A program made the position numbers and the translations under genes. Positions 7,505 through 16,647 of a stretch of DNA of 29,607 nt are shown in pieces; the first letter of the stretch is position 1, and the number at the start of each line of letters is the position of its first letter. Below the pieces are notes generated by a model. It was not told where the DNA came from. It saw only the letters and a list, made by a program, of their open reading frames with translations, and did not search any database. Source of the stretch: CAVTWD01 sp963738325 (GTDB lineage Bacteria > Actinomycetota > Acidimicrobiia > Acidimicrobiales > Ilumatobacteraceae); assembly GCA_963738325.1 (NCBI GenBank), contig CAVTWD010000020.1:1-29607 (forward strand), written 5' to 3'.

Positions 7505-8473
7505 TCATGTTGTGCGGGATTGTTCGTCGAGGTAGTCGTGGATGACTCGGACGCAAACGGCTCCTTCGCCCGCAGCGGATGCGACGCGTTTGATGGATCC
7601 TTGTCGTACGTCGCCGATGGCGAAGACGCCGGGCATAGTGGTCTCGAACATGAGGGGCCCCCGCTCGCCGCCGAGGTCGATGTGGCACTCACACTGTCCA
7701 CCCGTCGCGAGGTAGCCCCACGCGTCACGTTGAACTGAGGGTGGAAGCCAGTCAGTGCAGGGGTCGGCGCCGATGAGGACGAACAGCCCTGCTGCGGGAA
7801 CACGTTCGATTACTCCAGTTGTGCGGTCTTCGAGGTCGATCCATTCGAGGCGGCCGTCGCCGCCTCCTTCGGCGACTTCTGTCTCGAAGCGGATGTCGAC
7901 GTTCGGGGTCCGCTCGATGCTCTTGACCAGGTAGTCTGACATGCTCGCCGCGAGCGTCTTTGATCGCACGATGATGGTCACGGACTTTGCGAACTGTGCC
8001 AGGTGCATTGCGGCCTGCCCAGCCGAATTGCCGCCGCCGACGACGCACGCGTGTTCACCCGTGAGTGCTCGTGCTTCCGACATGGCAGAGCCGTAGTGGA
8101 CGCCGACACCGTAGAACGCATCGAGCGCCGGAACCTCGAGCCTGCGGTAGGCGACGCCTGTCGCGACCACGACCGCTCGCGTCGTAAGAGTGGCACCGTC
8201 GGCCAGCTCCACGACTCGGAGATCGCCGTCGGCGCGCACGGCGACGACGTCGTTGCCGTAGACCATTTCGGTCCCGAACAGGATCGCTTGGTCGAAGGCG
8301 CGGGTGGCCAGCTCGGCGCCGCTGATGCCGCGTGGGAACCGGAGGTAGTTGCGGATCATCGAGCTGGTGCCGGCCTGGCCGCCCATCGACGTACGTTCCA
8401 CGAGCGCGACGCGCAGGCCCTCGGAACCGGCGTAGACCGCCGCCGCGAGGCCGGCGGGGCCGCCACCGATCAC
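7505..8473 (-). CDS. FAD-dependent oxidoreductase half of a response-regulator/TrxR-like protein
   Basis: This 322-aa Rossmann flavoprotein opens with VIGGGPAGLAAAVYAGSEGL, the FAD-binding GxGxxG. The NAD(P)H-binding site is VVGGGNSAGQAAMHLA, and the end has the ATG-like TMPGVFAIGDVRQGSIKRVA. The redox CxxC of true thioredoxin reductases is absent at the expected place. This is normal for the large fused response-regulator/thioredoxin-reductase-like proteins it matches, so NADPH:thioredoxin activity should not be assumed. It begins at GTG 8473, overlapping the upstream stop by GTGA. In relatives the two ORFs are a single chain of about 550 aa. Here they are either a coupled pair or a fused gene broken by one lost base (7505-9177 is one base short of a multiple of three). 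Confidence 0.75.
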   Translation of the reverse strand: MIGGGPAGLAAAVYAGSEGLRVALVERTSMGGQAGTSSMIRNYLRFPRGISGAELATRAFDQAILFGTEMVYGNDVVAVRADGDLRVVELADGATLTTRAVVVATGVAYRRLEVPALDAFYGVGVHYGSAMSEARALTGEHACVVGGGNSAGQAAMHLAQFAKSVTIIVRSKTLAASMSDYLVKSIERTPNVDIRFETEVAEGGGDGRLEWIDLEDRTTGVIERVPAAGLFVLIGADPCTDWLPPSVQRDAWGYLATGGQCECHIDLGGERGPLMFETTMPGVFAIGDVRQGSIKRVASAAGEGAVCVRVIHDYLDEQSRTT

Positions 8474-9177
8474 CCGCCGAAGCGCTCGGCGCTCGGACCC
8501 GGCCCGGTCAAGGCACCTACGACGACCTCGACGTTCGTGGGATCGATGAGCGGGGCCCCGCCGTCGACGATGACTACCGGAGTCGCCGTCGGATCGACCG
8601 CCGCCGCTTCGAGCGCCCCGCGGCCGACGTCGGAGTCGACGTCGTAGAACGCGTACGAGAAGTCGTGCCGGTGTAGGAGGTCACAGATCTCGTGGGCACG
8701 GGACGATTGTTCGTCGCCGATGACACGGATGGCTTCGAACGACCGACCGCGAAGCCGCCACCAGTCGTCGAGGAACTCGACGATCGCGCGGTGGAAGCGT
8801 TCGTCGGGTGGCACCGTCGGCTTCGCGACGTAGTAATCAACGTCGCCACGCGTGATCGCTTCCACGATCTCCTCACGCGCCGAGCGGTTCTCGTTCCATC
8901 CGATCAACAACACGCGCTTCGCATGCGGATGCAGCGATCGTGTCGCGGCCAACAGCTGCGCACCATCATCACCACGATCGGCGAGGACGAGCGCCACCGG
9001 ACCCTGTGCGACCTCGCCGAGGCAACCGCGTGCCTCCTCGTTCGACGCCGCGACGACGACGTGGTAGTGACGGCCGTAGCGGGCATCCAGCTCGGCGGCG
9101 AGCGTCGCACGGGTCGCCGAGTCGCGATCCAAGACGACGATCCGTGGAGGTTGCGTCGGTTCCTGATCCTCGGGCAT
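8470..9177 (-). CDS. Response-regulator receiver plus thioredoxin-like N-terminal half
   Basis: This 235-aa protein is the N-terminal half of the usual fused regulator/oxidoreductase. The receiver-like domain begins RIVVLDRDSATRATLAAELD and includes VALVLADRGDDGAQLL (the phosphoacceptor region, with D-R-G in place of the usual DxxMP) and a Lys in YYVAKPTVPP. A thioredoxin/glutaredoxin-fold segment follows (FEAIRVIGDEQSSRAHEICD, then FSYAFYDVDSD and PVVIVDGG). It ends SAERFGG*, where relatives continue directly into the FAD domain. It starts 12 bases after the multicopper oxidase stop, so it belongs to the same transcript. The loss of continuity may be natural splitting or an assembly error. 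Confidence 0.7.
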   Translation of the reverse strand: MPEDQEPTQPPRIVVLDRDSATRATLAAELDARYGRHYHVVVAASNEEARGCLGEVAQGPVALVLADRGDDGAQLLAATRSLHPHAKRVLLIGWNENRSAREEIVEAITRGDVDYYVAKPTVPPDERFHRAIVEFLDDWWRLRGRSFEAIRVIGDEQSSRAHEICDLLHRHDFSYAFYDVDSDVGRGALEAAAVDPTATPVVIVDGGAPLIDPTNVEVVVGALTGPGPSAERFGG

Positions 9178-9189
9178 TGGGATTTCGGG

Positions 9190-10914
9190 TCAGGTTTCGC
9201 GGACCGGGAAGGAGAACATCATCCCGCTCTGGTTGTGCTCGGCGATGTGGCAGTGCGCCATCCACAAGCCGGGGTTCGTCACATCGAGCAGAATGTCGAC
9301 GGTCTCGCCGGAGCGTACGAGGACCGTGTCCTTCCAGGCCAGGTTCGACTCGACGACGCCGTCCCGGGCCAGGATCAGGAACCGACCCGCGCCGTGAATG
9401 TGGAACGGGTGGTGCATCGGGTGGTCCTGGTCCATGTCGTTGAGCAGGCGAATCTTGACGAGGTCCCCGACCCGGAACGCCCAGTCGATCTCCCAGTTCG
9501 CCTTGCCGGTGTCGACGTCGACGAGCTTCCAGATCATGTTGTGCGCGTTCGACGCCGCGTTGATGTCCGGCATGAGGTCCTCCCACTCCAGGCCGTCGGG
9601 CATGTCGTGGGTGTGCTCGTGCCCGTGCTCGTGGCTGTGGGCGAGTCCGGCGCCCGCGCCGGTCGCCGCAACGAGCTTCATGCCGCACTGCGGGCAGGTG
9701 CCGGCGCGGTCCGAGGTGACGTCGGGGTGCATTGGGCAGACGTAGGAGGTCGGCGCCGGGACGAGCTTCATGCCGCACTGTGGGCACGTTCCGGGCTCGG
9801 TCGCGATGACGTCGGGGTGCATCGGGCAGGTGTACGTCGTTGCGGTGGTGTCGGTGTCGCCGTACAGGAGCGGCATGCGCGACTTGAACGCGAGCGTCTT
9901 GTCTGGCCGGCGAGCAACGTGCTCGTCGAGGCGCGCCCGCCAGCTCGCCAGCTCGTCGCTGGACCGCAGTGCTTGGAACCTTCCCGCAGCCGGCGATGTC
10001 GCGGCGGTCTCGTCGACCTGGACGGTACCGAGGGTGTAGGTGCGCTCGGGGGTCCGGTGCTCGAGCGGGATCGAGCCGGTGTTGTTGAACCGCACGTCGA
10101 CGATGGCACGCTCGGAGGGCGAGAGGAGGACTTCCTCTACGAATGTCTCGTGTTCGTATCGGCCGCTGTCGCTGCCGACGAGCTTCATTTGTGCGCCGGG
10201 GAGGGCGACGTTGAACAGCCGCGTGTTCGCCGTGTTCGTGAAGTAGAAGCGGACCACCTCGCCGACCTGGGCTCCGAGCGCGAGGTTTGTCTCACCGCCG
10301 GTGAGCATGACGTTGCCGAAGCGCCCCATCGCGACGTGCGTCGGACCGGCCTCGTGGAACGCAGCGATGCGGCCGTTTTCCACGAGGACGTCGTCGAGCG
10401 TGACGACAACCTGCCGGTCGACCACGGGCCAGTACTCCGGGTCGGCGGGTTCTACGACGATGTTGCCGTACAGGCCCATGTCGAGGCCGTAGTCCTCGCG
10501 GATGTGCGGGTGGTACCAGTACAGGCCGGGGTCGGGGAAGCGGAGGCGGTAGGTGAATTCGCTGCCCACCTCGATCGGTGGCTGCGTCTCGAACGGCACA
10601 CCGTCGAAAGCGTTGTCGAGCCGCAGGCCGTGCCAGTGCACAGTGGCCTCGGTGTCACCGTCGTTGCGGACGCGCACGACGACCTCGGACCCCTGCCGGA
10701 CACGCAACGTCGGGCCCGGGATCGAACCGTTGTAGGAAATCATCCGGACAAGGTCGTCGCCAAGCTGCTTCGCGACCGGCGCGATCCGGAGCTCGTACCT
10801 GTCGCCGTCGTCGAGTTCGACGACCTCGGCGGAGGTCGCGTTCTCGAGACCGGCGACGTCGGTCGAGAAGGTGGCGGTCAAGTCGGTCGCGGTGTCGTGC
10901 GAGGAGCGGTTCAC
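9190..10914 (-). CDS. Multicopper oxidase with two embedded heavy-metal-binding modules
   Basis: A 574-aa copper oxidase that couples substrate (or Cu(I)) oxidation to reduction of O2. All four copper-ligand motifs are visible: HWHG (93-96), HPH (135-137), HPFHIH (502-507) and HCHIAEHNQSGM (554-565, type-1 Cys555). Between the cupredoxin domains are two near-identical modules, YTCPMHPDV...CPQCGMKL at 361-384 and YVCPMHPDV...CPQCGMKL at 391-414. These are the heavy-metal-binding type otherwise found on copper ATPases and CusB proteins. A His-rich stretch follows (HSHEHGHEHTHD, 426-437). There is no signal peptide or Tat motif, so the protein looks cytosolic or a longer start is missed. GTG 10914 overlaps the DUF3703 stop by GTGA. 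A copper detoxification role is inferred. Confidence 0.9.
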   Translation of the reverse strand: MNRSSHDTATDLTATFSTDVAGLENATSAEVVELDDGDRYELRIAPVAKQLGDDLVRMISYNGSIPGPTLRVRQGSEVVVRVRNDGDTEATVHWHGLRLDNAFDGVPFETQPPIEVGSEFTYRLRFPDPGLYWYHPHIREDYGLDMGLYGNIVVEPADPEYWPVVDRQVVVTLDDVLVENGRIAAFHEAGPTHVAMGRFGNVMLTGGETNLALGAQVGEVVRFYFTNTANTRLFNVALPGAQMKLVGSDSGRYEHETFVEEVLLSPSERAIVDVRFNNTGSIPLEHRTPERTYTLGTVQVDETAATSPAAGRFQALRSSDELASWRARLDEHVARRPDKTLAFKSRMPLLYGDTDTTATTYTCPMHPDVIATEPGTCPQCGMKLVPAPTSYVCPMHPDVTSDRAGTCPQCGMKLVAATGAGAGLAHSHEHGHEHTHDMPDGLEWEDLMPDINAASNAHNMIWKLVDVDTGKANWEIDWAFRVGDLVKIRLLNDMDQDHPMHHPFHIHGAGRFLILARDGVVESNLAWKDTVLVRSGETVDILLDVTNPGLWMAHCHIAEHNQSGMMFSFPVRET

Positions 10915-11294
10915 GACGCCTCCACGGTCTCGGGCAGCAGTGGCCGCAGGTCCTCAGGAATGGGCATCGGCGCGAACGCGCTGACGTCGGCGCCGCCGGT
11001 GTTGCCGACCGGGTACTTGCCGGTCACCGATCCCGGCGCGGCGACGATGAGCCGGAACAGCTGGCCGATGACCTCATGTCGGTCGTGGCGGCGCAGCGCA
11101 ACCGTGAACATGGCGACATGCGTACGCACATGGGCGCCGGCCATCGGCTGGCTGAGGATGTGGGCGCGTTCCAGGTGCAACCATTCGGCGCTCGTGTCGC
11201 CGGTCGAACGGGCGGCCTGGGCGGCGTCGAGCTCGGCGGCCCACGCGGCGCGCAACCGGGTGCGGGTTTCGGTCGTGATGGTGTGCGTGTTCAT
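10911..11294 (-). CDS. DUF3703 family protein
   Basis: This 127-aa protein matches the DUF3703 pattern: AEWLHLERAHILSQPMAGAH, HVRTHVAMFTVALRRHDRHE, GQLFRLIVAAPGSVTGKYPV and the end NTGGADVSAFAPMPIP. No enzymatic function is known. Family members often sit next to metal-resistance genes, and here it overlaps the copper oxidase by four bases and the upstream DJ-1 gene by one base (TGATG). Translation of the three is therefore probably coupled. The start is the ATG at 11294. Confidence 0.85.
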   Translation of the reverse strand: MNTHTITTETRTRLRAAWAAELDAAQAARSTGDTSAEWLHLERAHILSQPMAGAHVRTHVAMFTVALRRHDRHEVIGQLFRLIVAAPGSVTGKYPVGNTGGADVSAFAPMPIPEDLRPLLPETVEAS

Positions 11295-11952
11295 CAGGCA
11301 CCTCCAGAGGTGGACGGGGCGGGGAGGGCGGGGCCCTCGCCCATCATCTGTTGGACGAAGTCGACGAGCGCGGCCGGCGCCTTGGCGGGCGAGCCGGCGT
11401 CGAACGGTGGTTGGGGGTCGTACTCGATGGCGAGCTGGATCATCTCCGCCATGTCCCGTCCGTTGATGCGGTCAAGCAGGACGAGCGCCATGTCGATTCC
11501 GCTCGAAACGCCAGCGGCGGTGATGACCTTGCCGCGTTCGACGACGCGGTCGAGCGTGTAGTGCCCGCCGAGCTTTTCGAGCGCGCCCTTGCGGGCCCAG
11601 TGCGTCGTCGCGTCGACGCCGTCGAGGATGCCGGCGGCGGCCAGGTAGATGGCGCCGGTGCAGACGCTCGTCGTCCACGTCGTCGTCGGGTGGACAGCGC
11701 GCAGCCACTCGACGAGCTCGGCCTGCAGCTCGGTGTCACCGAGCCCGCCAGGCACGACGACGACCTCGGGGCGCGGACGTCGGCGAACGACTTCGTCGCG
11801 ACCAGCCCGGCCCGGCCGGTGTGGTCGACGACCGGACCGGCCTGGGCGGCCACGAACATGACGTCGTTTCCGGGCACGTCGGCCAGGACCTGGAAGGGTC
11901 CGATGATGTCGAGCATCGTGAAGTTCGGGTAGAGGGCAAGGGCGATCTGCAT
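11294..11952 (-). pseudogene. DJ-1/PfpI-family protein, single-base frameshift
   Basis: This is a DJ-1/PfpI paralogue of about 219 codons. It starts at ATG 11952 (MQIALALYPNFTMLDIIGPF) behind GAGGAGG. Near 11760 one base is lost: the first frame ends in FADVRAP and the second resumes EVVVVPGGLGDTELQAELV. The nucleophile elbow SVCTGAIYLAAAGIL and TTHW are intact in the second frame, so only the frame break prevents function. The span is one base short of a multiple of three (659). It heads the DUF3703, oxidase and regulator genes, with one-base or four-base overlaps. A 38-bp dyad lies 60 bases upstream. If the shift is an assembly error, this is a normal gene. Confidence 0.75.
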
Positions 11953-12012
11953 GTGGCCTCCTCGGGTCTCGGAGTGGTCGGCACCGGTGCTGGCCATGCG
12001 CTCAGCTTGGGC

Positions 12013-12050
12013 CTAAGGGGGCCGGTCAGCCATCGGGCGCGACCCCTCAG
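12013..12050 (-). promoter_or_regulatory. Conserved 38-bp dyad (operator/promoter), copy A
   Basis: On the plus strand CTAAGGGG (12013-12020) and CCCCTCAG (12043-12050) are separated by exactly 22 bases that contain CATCGGGC. The same arrangement occurs at 13248-13285 and 18108-18145. In gene orientation it reads ATCTGAGGGG, CCCGATG, CCCCTTAG and lies 60 bases before the DJ-1 start at 11952. The near-symmetric arms suggest a dimeric regulator such as a LuxR-family protein; a promoter role is also possible. Confidence 0.6.
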
Positions 12051-12330
12051 ATTTCGCTGCACAGGTCGTCCCGGGCCGTTGGGCGACGGCTGCCGCCTCG
12101 GCCCGGCTGGACACGCTCAGCTTCCGCACGATGTTCGAGAAGTGGAGACTGGCGGCTTCGGGGAAGCAAACAGTCTAGTGTCGATGTGGCGGTTCGTGCG
12201 CCTGCCAGCCACGACCGCGACCGCCTCGGCGTCTCCGACGGTGAGCCCGAGCCGGCCCGCCTCACCTGCCTCGACGGCCTCACCGGTTCGGCCTCGACGC
12301 GCACGCAAGTCTTAGGCGTAGTCGCCTCGC
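12047..12330 (-). pseudogene. Remnant of a LuxR-family regulator C-terminus
   Basis: The HTH end of a LuxR protein survives in two frames. One reads AGRLGLTVGDAEAVAVVAGR then RTNRHIDTRLFASPK. After a shift near 12150 the other reads ASVHFSNIVRKLSVSSRAEA then AAVAQRPG. These line up residue for residue with the C-terminus of the large regulator at 13293 (RLGLTSREAEVLALVAVGKT, NREIGAELFVSEKTAGVHVS, NILRKLGVTSR). The fragment lies directly before a dyad and a DJ-1 gene, just as the large regulator does, so a regulator-DJ-1 unit was duplicated and this copy decayed. The stretch 12331-12575 holds no recognisable gene but may be more of the same decay. Confidence 0.7.
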
Positions 12331-12575
12331 TCGACGGCGGCATGGTGCGCAGCGAGCCCGGCGTCGCCGGCGGGCGCCGACCTCTCTCGAACGCAGCGGG
12401 CGTCTCCGCCTGGTGTCCGTGCGCGAGCAGGGCGCCTAGCACGAGCGGCCGACGGCGGCAGGCTGGGCGGGGGTCGGCTGCCCCCACGTGGGTCGAGGCG
12501 CTCATGGGGGCGGCCCGGATGCTGGCCCACGTTACGACCCGGTACCGCCACTGCGGCGATCGGTGCGCCTGGCCG

Positions 12576-13232
12576 TCAAGCCTTCGGGGCGCCGTTGACG
12601 ATGAACCCGCGCAGGGCGCGCATCGATGCGACGAGCTCGGCCGGGGCTGTGTCCACCGAGCCGCAATCGAACGGTGGCTGCGGGTCATACTCGATGAGGA
12701 GCTGGATCGCCTTGGCCGTGCGGTCGTCGGCGATCGTGGCGGCGAGCGTGAGGCCCATGTCGATGCCGGCGGACAGGCCGGCGGCGGTGACGTACTTGCC
12801 ATCGCGCACGACCCGTCCGCCGGCGGGCACGGCGCCGAGTTCGCCGAGCCAGTCGACCGCCAGCCAATACGTCGTCGCCCGCCGGCCGGTGAGGAGGCCG
12901 GCGGCGGCCAGGATGATGGCACCGGTGCCGACGGAGGTGGTCCAGGTCGTGTGGCGGTCGACGGCCCGCAGCCAGTCCTGGACCGGCCCGGGGCGCAGAA
13001 GGTTGTCCTGCGTGCAACCGGACCAGCCGGGAATGAGAAGCACGTCGGGGGCGGTGACGTCATCCAGAGTGGCGTCGACGACCAGGGCCAGGCTGTGGGT
13101 GTCGCAGCAAACTGGGCCGCGCTGCTCGCCGACCACGATCGTCTCCGCGCCAGGCAGTCGGCTGAGGATCTCGTACGGGCCGATGGCGTCGAGGGCCGTC
13201 ATGTGCTCGTAGGCGAAGACGGCGATCTGCAC
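12576..13232 (-). CDS. DJ-1/PfpI-family protein with Gly in place of the nucleophilic Cys
   Basis: This 218-aa intact frame is a paralogue of the proteins at 11294 and 6589. It starts at GTG 13232 (MQIAVFAYEHMTALDAIGPY). The fold motifs are retained: LLIPGWSG, the TTYW following the elbow, the SAGIDMGLTL helix and IEYDPQPPFDCG. At the nucleophile elbow the sequence is TTSVGTGAIILAAAGLL: Gly102 replaces the Cys found in both paralogues (GGC for TGC). A hydratase or protease activity through that Cys is therefore unlikely, so a non-catalytic or sensing role is possible. It starts 60 bases after the LAL regulator stop, with the operator dyad in the gap and ending only 15 bases before the start codon. 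Confidence 0.8.
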   Translation of the reverse strand: MQIAVFAYEHMTALDAIGPYEILSRLPGAETIVVGEQRGPVCCDTHSLALVVDATLDDVTAPDVLLIPGWSGCTQDNLLRPGPVQDWLRAVDRHTTWTTSVGTGAIILAAAGLLTGRRATTYWLAVDWLGELGAVPAGGRVVRDGKYVTAAGLSAGIDMGLTLAATIADDRTAKAIQLLIEYDPQPPFDCGSVDTAPAELVASMRALRGFIVNGAPKA

Positions 13233-13247
13233 GTCGTCACCATCGGG

Positions 13248-13285
13248 CTAAGGGGTCGGGTGTCGCATCGGGCACCACCCCTCAG
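13248..13285 (-). promoter_or_regulatory. Conserved 38-bp dyad (operator/promoter), copy B
   Basis: CTAAGGGG (13248-13255) and CCCCTCAG (13278-13285) are separated by 22 bases containing CATCGGGC at the same offset as in copy A. It fills most of the gap between the LAL regulator and the DJ-1 start at 13232. The proximal arm is only 15 bases from the GTG, so if transcription starts downstream of the dyad the mRNA is nearly leaderless. Confidence 0.6.
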
Positions 13286-13292
13286 ATTTGGC

Positions 13293-16157
13293 TCAAGCCA
13301 CGCCGACCCGCTGTGCGATGGCGGCGGCATCGACGCGGCTGGTGACGCCCAGCTTGCGCAGGATGTTGGAGACGTGGACGCCGGCTGTTTTCTCCGACAC
13401 GAACAGCTCGGCGCCGATCTCCCGATTCGTCTTGCCTACGGCCACGAGGGCGAGGACTTCGGCCTCCCGTGACGTGAGGCCGAGCCGGACGGCGTCGTCC
13501 TGGCCGAGCACGGCAACGGTTGGCGCGTCAAGGCTGATGCGGGTCCGCCGGGCCAGCGCCTCGACGTCGCTGAGCAGCGGCTCGGCGCCGAGCGCGGTGG
13601 CGGTCTCGTGGGCAGCACGCAGGGCGTCGACAGCCTCGGCGGCCGCCCCTCCGCCCGCGGCGGCATCGGCCTCGTGGAGCCGGGCGAACGCGGCACCCCA
13701 CGCGTCACCGATTCGTTCGGCGGCGACCGCGGCTCGCGCGAAGGCGGCGGCGTCGCCCCCCTGGAGCCGGCTGATCATCGCCTCAGCGAGGGAGATGTCC
13801 GCCAACCCAGCCGGGGTGCCGGAGCTGGGGTCGGCGCGGGCCACGTCGATCCGGTGGCCGAGATCGAGGAGGATGGCGTCGAGGTCGACCCCCTCGCGCC
13901 GGGCGAGCTGGTCCAGGGTTCGTTCGACGGTGCCGATGACGAGACCGGCGGTGAAGCGCGGCACCAATCGGAGAGCCGTGTTCGGCTTGAGACTCAGTGC
14001 GCGCAACGCGAGATCGGCTGCCTTGTCCCGCTGCTTCGCGGCGAGGTGTACGTCCACGAGGGCAGCATCGATGATGGCCTGGCTGAACGGATCAGACGGA
14101 TGGCGACGAAGGCGTTCGGCGAGCTCGGCCGCGGCATCGAACCGTCCGCGACGAGCGGCCAGCGGTGCAGCTGCCGCGTCGAGCTGGATGGCACCGATCG
14201 GAGTGGACTCGAGCGCCGCGACGCTGGCCAGCACGAGGTCCGCTTCGCCCCAACGGCCCAGGCGCACCAGGCAGCGGGCGGCGACGCCAGCGTGAAAGGT
14301 CCCGAAGGTTGAGTCGAACCCGGCGCGCTGGGACAGCATGGCGCCGTCCTCGGCGACGCTCAGCTCCGTCCTCGGTGTGACCCACCTCGAAGAGGATCAT
14401 GCGCCAGCATGGCGTTGGCGAGCGCCCAACGGTGCGGTGTCAGGTGGGTGTCGACCGCGGCGCGGCTGTGCTCGAGTCCCACTTCGAAGTCGCCGGCGAG
14501 CGCCTCGACGACACCGAGGACGCGCAAGGCAGCTGAGCGGGACTCCCCGTCGTGCGACTGGGAGGCGGCCAGCGCGCGTCGCGCCCAGTGCTCGGCGCGG
14601 TCGAATCGGCAGAACATCAGCTCGGCTTGGGCGAGACCCCCGTACGTCGGGGCCGCCCCGGCCGGGTCCTGTTCAGGAACGCGTGTCGAGGAAGACGGCG
14701 GCATGTGCGTACGTCTCGGCGCTCGCCTCCATTCGGCCGGATGACCACAGGAATCGGCCAAGTCGTTCATACGCCCATGCCCGTCCCTCAGGCGGATCGC
14801 CGAGCTCGAGCGCACGTCGGGCCAGAGCGACAGCACGTTCGTTGTCACCGGTGGCGCTGGCGAGATCGGCGGCCTGCCAGAGCCGAGGCACCAACTGCGG
14901 TTGGTGTTCGGGAGTCGCGTGTTTCTCCCACAGCTCGAAGATCCGCTCCAGGTGGGCGAGGCAGGTCGCCGGAGCGATCAGCTCGGCCGAGTCCGCTGCC
15001 GGGAACAGCGCCTCGAACGCCGCTGCTTCGTCGCCGGCACGGTCGAGGTGGAACGCGAGCTCACCGGCACCGTCGGTGGCGGTCAGCCCGAAACGGGGCT
15101 GAGCCTGGAGCGCGGTCGCGACAGCTCGGTGGAGACGTCGCCGCTCGGTTGGCAACGCAGCGTTGTAGGCGACCTCGCCGATGAGCGGATGTCGAACCCG
15201 GTAGGCATCGGTCGCCGTGTCCACGACCAGCAGCCGGGCGTCGACCGCGGCGCGCACCGCGGCCTCAGTCGTCGGCTCATCGAGCTCGACCACCGCCGCC
15301 AGCAGCTCAGGATCCGTGTCGCGGCCGACGGTGGCCAACGCCGCCAGCACGTGTCGGCCCGCGGGGTCGAGGCTCGCGATGTCGGCTTCGAGGAGATCCG
15401 ACAGAAGGGCGGGGATGGCGTCACCGGCGAGGTGGGCGGCAACGAGCTGCTCGGTGAACAACGGGTTGCCCTCGCCGCGCCGTACGAGCTCGTCCACGAA
15501 CGCCCGCGGCGGAGGAAAGCCCAACACCGCAGCGGCCTGCACGGCCACCGCGTTGCGATCGAGACCGGCGAGCACGACACGCTCGACGCCGCTCACGCGA
15601 CTGAGCTCGGCGGCGCGACGGCGCATCTCTGGGTCGCGTCCGAGCTCGTCGGCGCGGTAGGTGCCGAAGAGCACGACCCGTTCGTCGACCAGGTTCCGAG
15701 CGAGGTGCTCAAACAGGTCCCACGTCGTGGGATCGCCCCAGTGGAGATCCTCGAAGCCGACCATGATGGCGGCTTCCGCGCCCAGCTCGCCGACGAGCCC
15801 AAGCGTCAGGGTGAACAAGTCACCGACGCGCCCTGTGCCGGAGGTCGCCAGCTCGCTGAGTGACTCCAGAGAGTCCAGCTGGCCGACGTCGCTCCCTCGC
15901 TGGATCTGACGGATCAAATCGATCAAGGGAGCGAGCGGGATCGCGTCCCCACCGACGTGCACACAGCGACCGAGATACAGCTGCGTGTCAGTACGTCGTG
16001 CCGCCTCAGACAGCAGCGTGGACTTCCCGATGCCTGGGTCACCGCTGACCAGCACGACTCCAGGCTGACCCTGCGTCGCCCGCGCCACAGCCCGCTGAAA
16101 CACCCCAAGCTCGTCGTCCCGTCCGACGACCGGGTACCCACCCGGACGGCCTCCCAT
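13293..16157 (-). pseudogene. LAL-family (MalT-like) ATPase/LuxR transcription regulator, frameshifted
   Basis: This large regulator would be about 954 aa. The AAA-type ATPase domain opens YPVVGRDDELGVF, with Walker A SGDPGIGKSTLL and Walker B AIMVGFEDLHWGD. A long TPR-like helical middle follows, and the LuxR HTH is at the end (LTSREAEVLALVAVGKTNRE, then HVSNILRKLGVTSRVDAAA). The frame breaks near 14680 (FLDTRS* against DTRVPEQDP), near 14395 and near 14360. The total of 2865 bases is still a multiple of three. Such proteins sense ligands and activate nearby operons. The natural targets here are the dyad-bearing DJ-1 and hydrolase genes, which is an inference. The start is taken at ATG 16157, with no strong ribosome site. 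Confidence 0.8.
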
Positions 16158-16647
16158 CGCCCGCCAGTATTCCCGCCGACGCGACCTTCCACTCGACGAA
16201 TCCGAAGTGCGCCAGTGGCCTCCGCCTCATGCTCGCACGATCGTCCCGATCTCGGCCTGGGCTCCCGGCCCAGGTCGCGTTGCGCCTGCGATCTCAGGTA
16301 CGACGCCGATGTGCCCGGCCCGCCGGCGGGCGTGAATCCGCGCCGAAGCCGTTCGGCACTGGGTCGAAGACGCGTGGATCCGAACCGACCGCACCGAAGA
16401 TTCACGAAGGCCCTGGTGTGCCGGCCTCCACGCTGACCGACATTCAAGCTGTTTCGGCCTGAGGGTAGGCGTGTTGGGCGGCCGGTGACACGAGGCTCCG
16501 ATGGACTGGCGCCTGCCCGTCATCGTTGATGACCGATCGGAGCGGGCGCGGTGGACGCAAGGGCTTCGAGGCCCTCCTCGACAGCCTTGGCGTCATCCAG
16601 AAGAACAGGCGACCCAACCACCAGTGATGAGCGTGTTGGTCTTTGTG
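16158..16647. other. Intergenic stretch, no recognisable gene
   Basis: All open frames here translate to Arg/Pro/Ser-rich sequence without recognisable motifs. A single CTGAGGGT, matching one arm of the conserved dyad, occurs at 16459-16466 about 300 bases upstream of the LAL regulator start, but no partner arm is found 22 bases away. The region probably contains the regulator's promoter; nothing else is supported. Confidence 0.4.

Noticed and set aside
7505..8473. True thioredoxin reductase
   Set aside because: The redox CxxC expected after the NADPH-binding region is absent, and the protein matches the fused regulator-type family instead.
8692..11466. Long plus-strand open frame of 924 codons
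   Set aside because: It is antisense to the multicopper oxidase, DUF3703 and DJ-1 genes, which have conserved motifs; the plus-strand translation has none.
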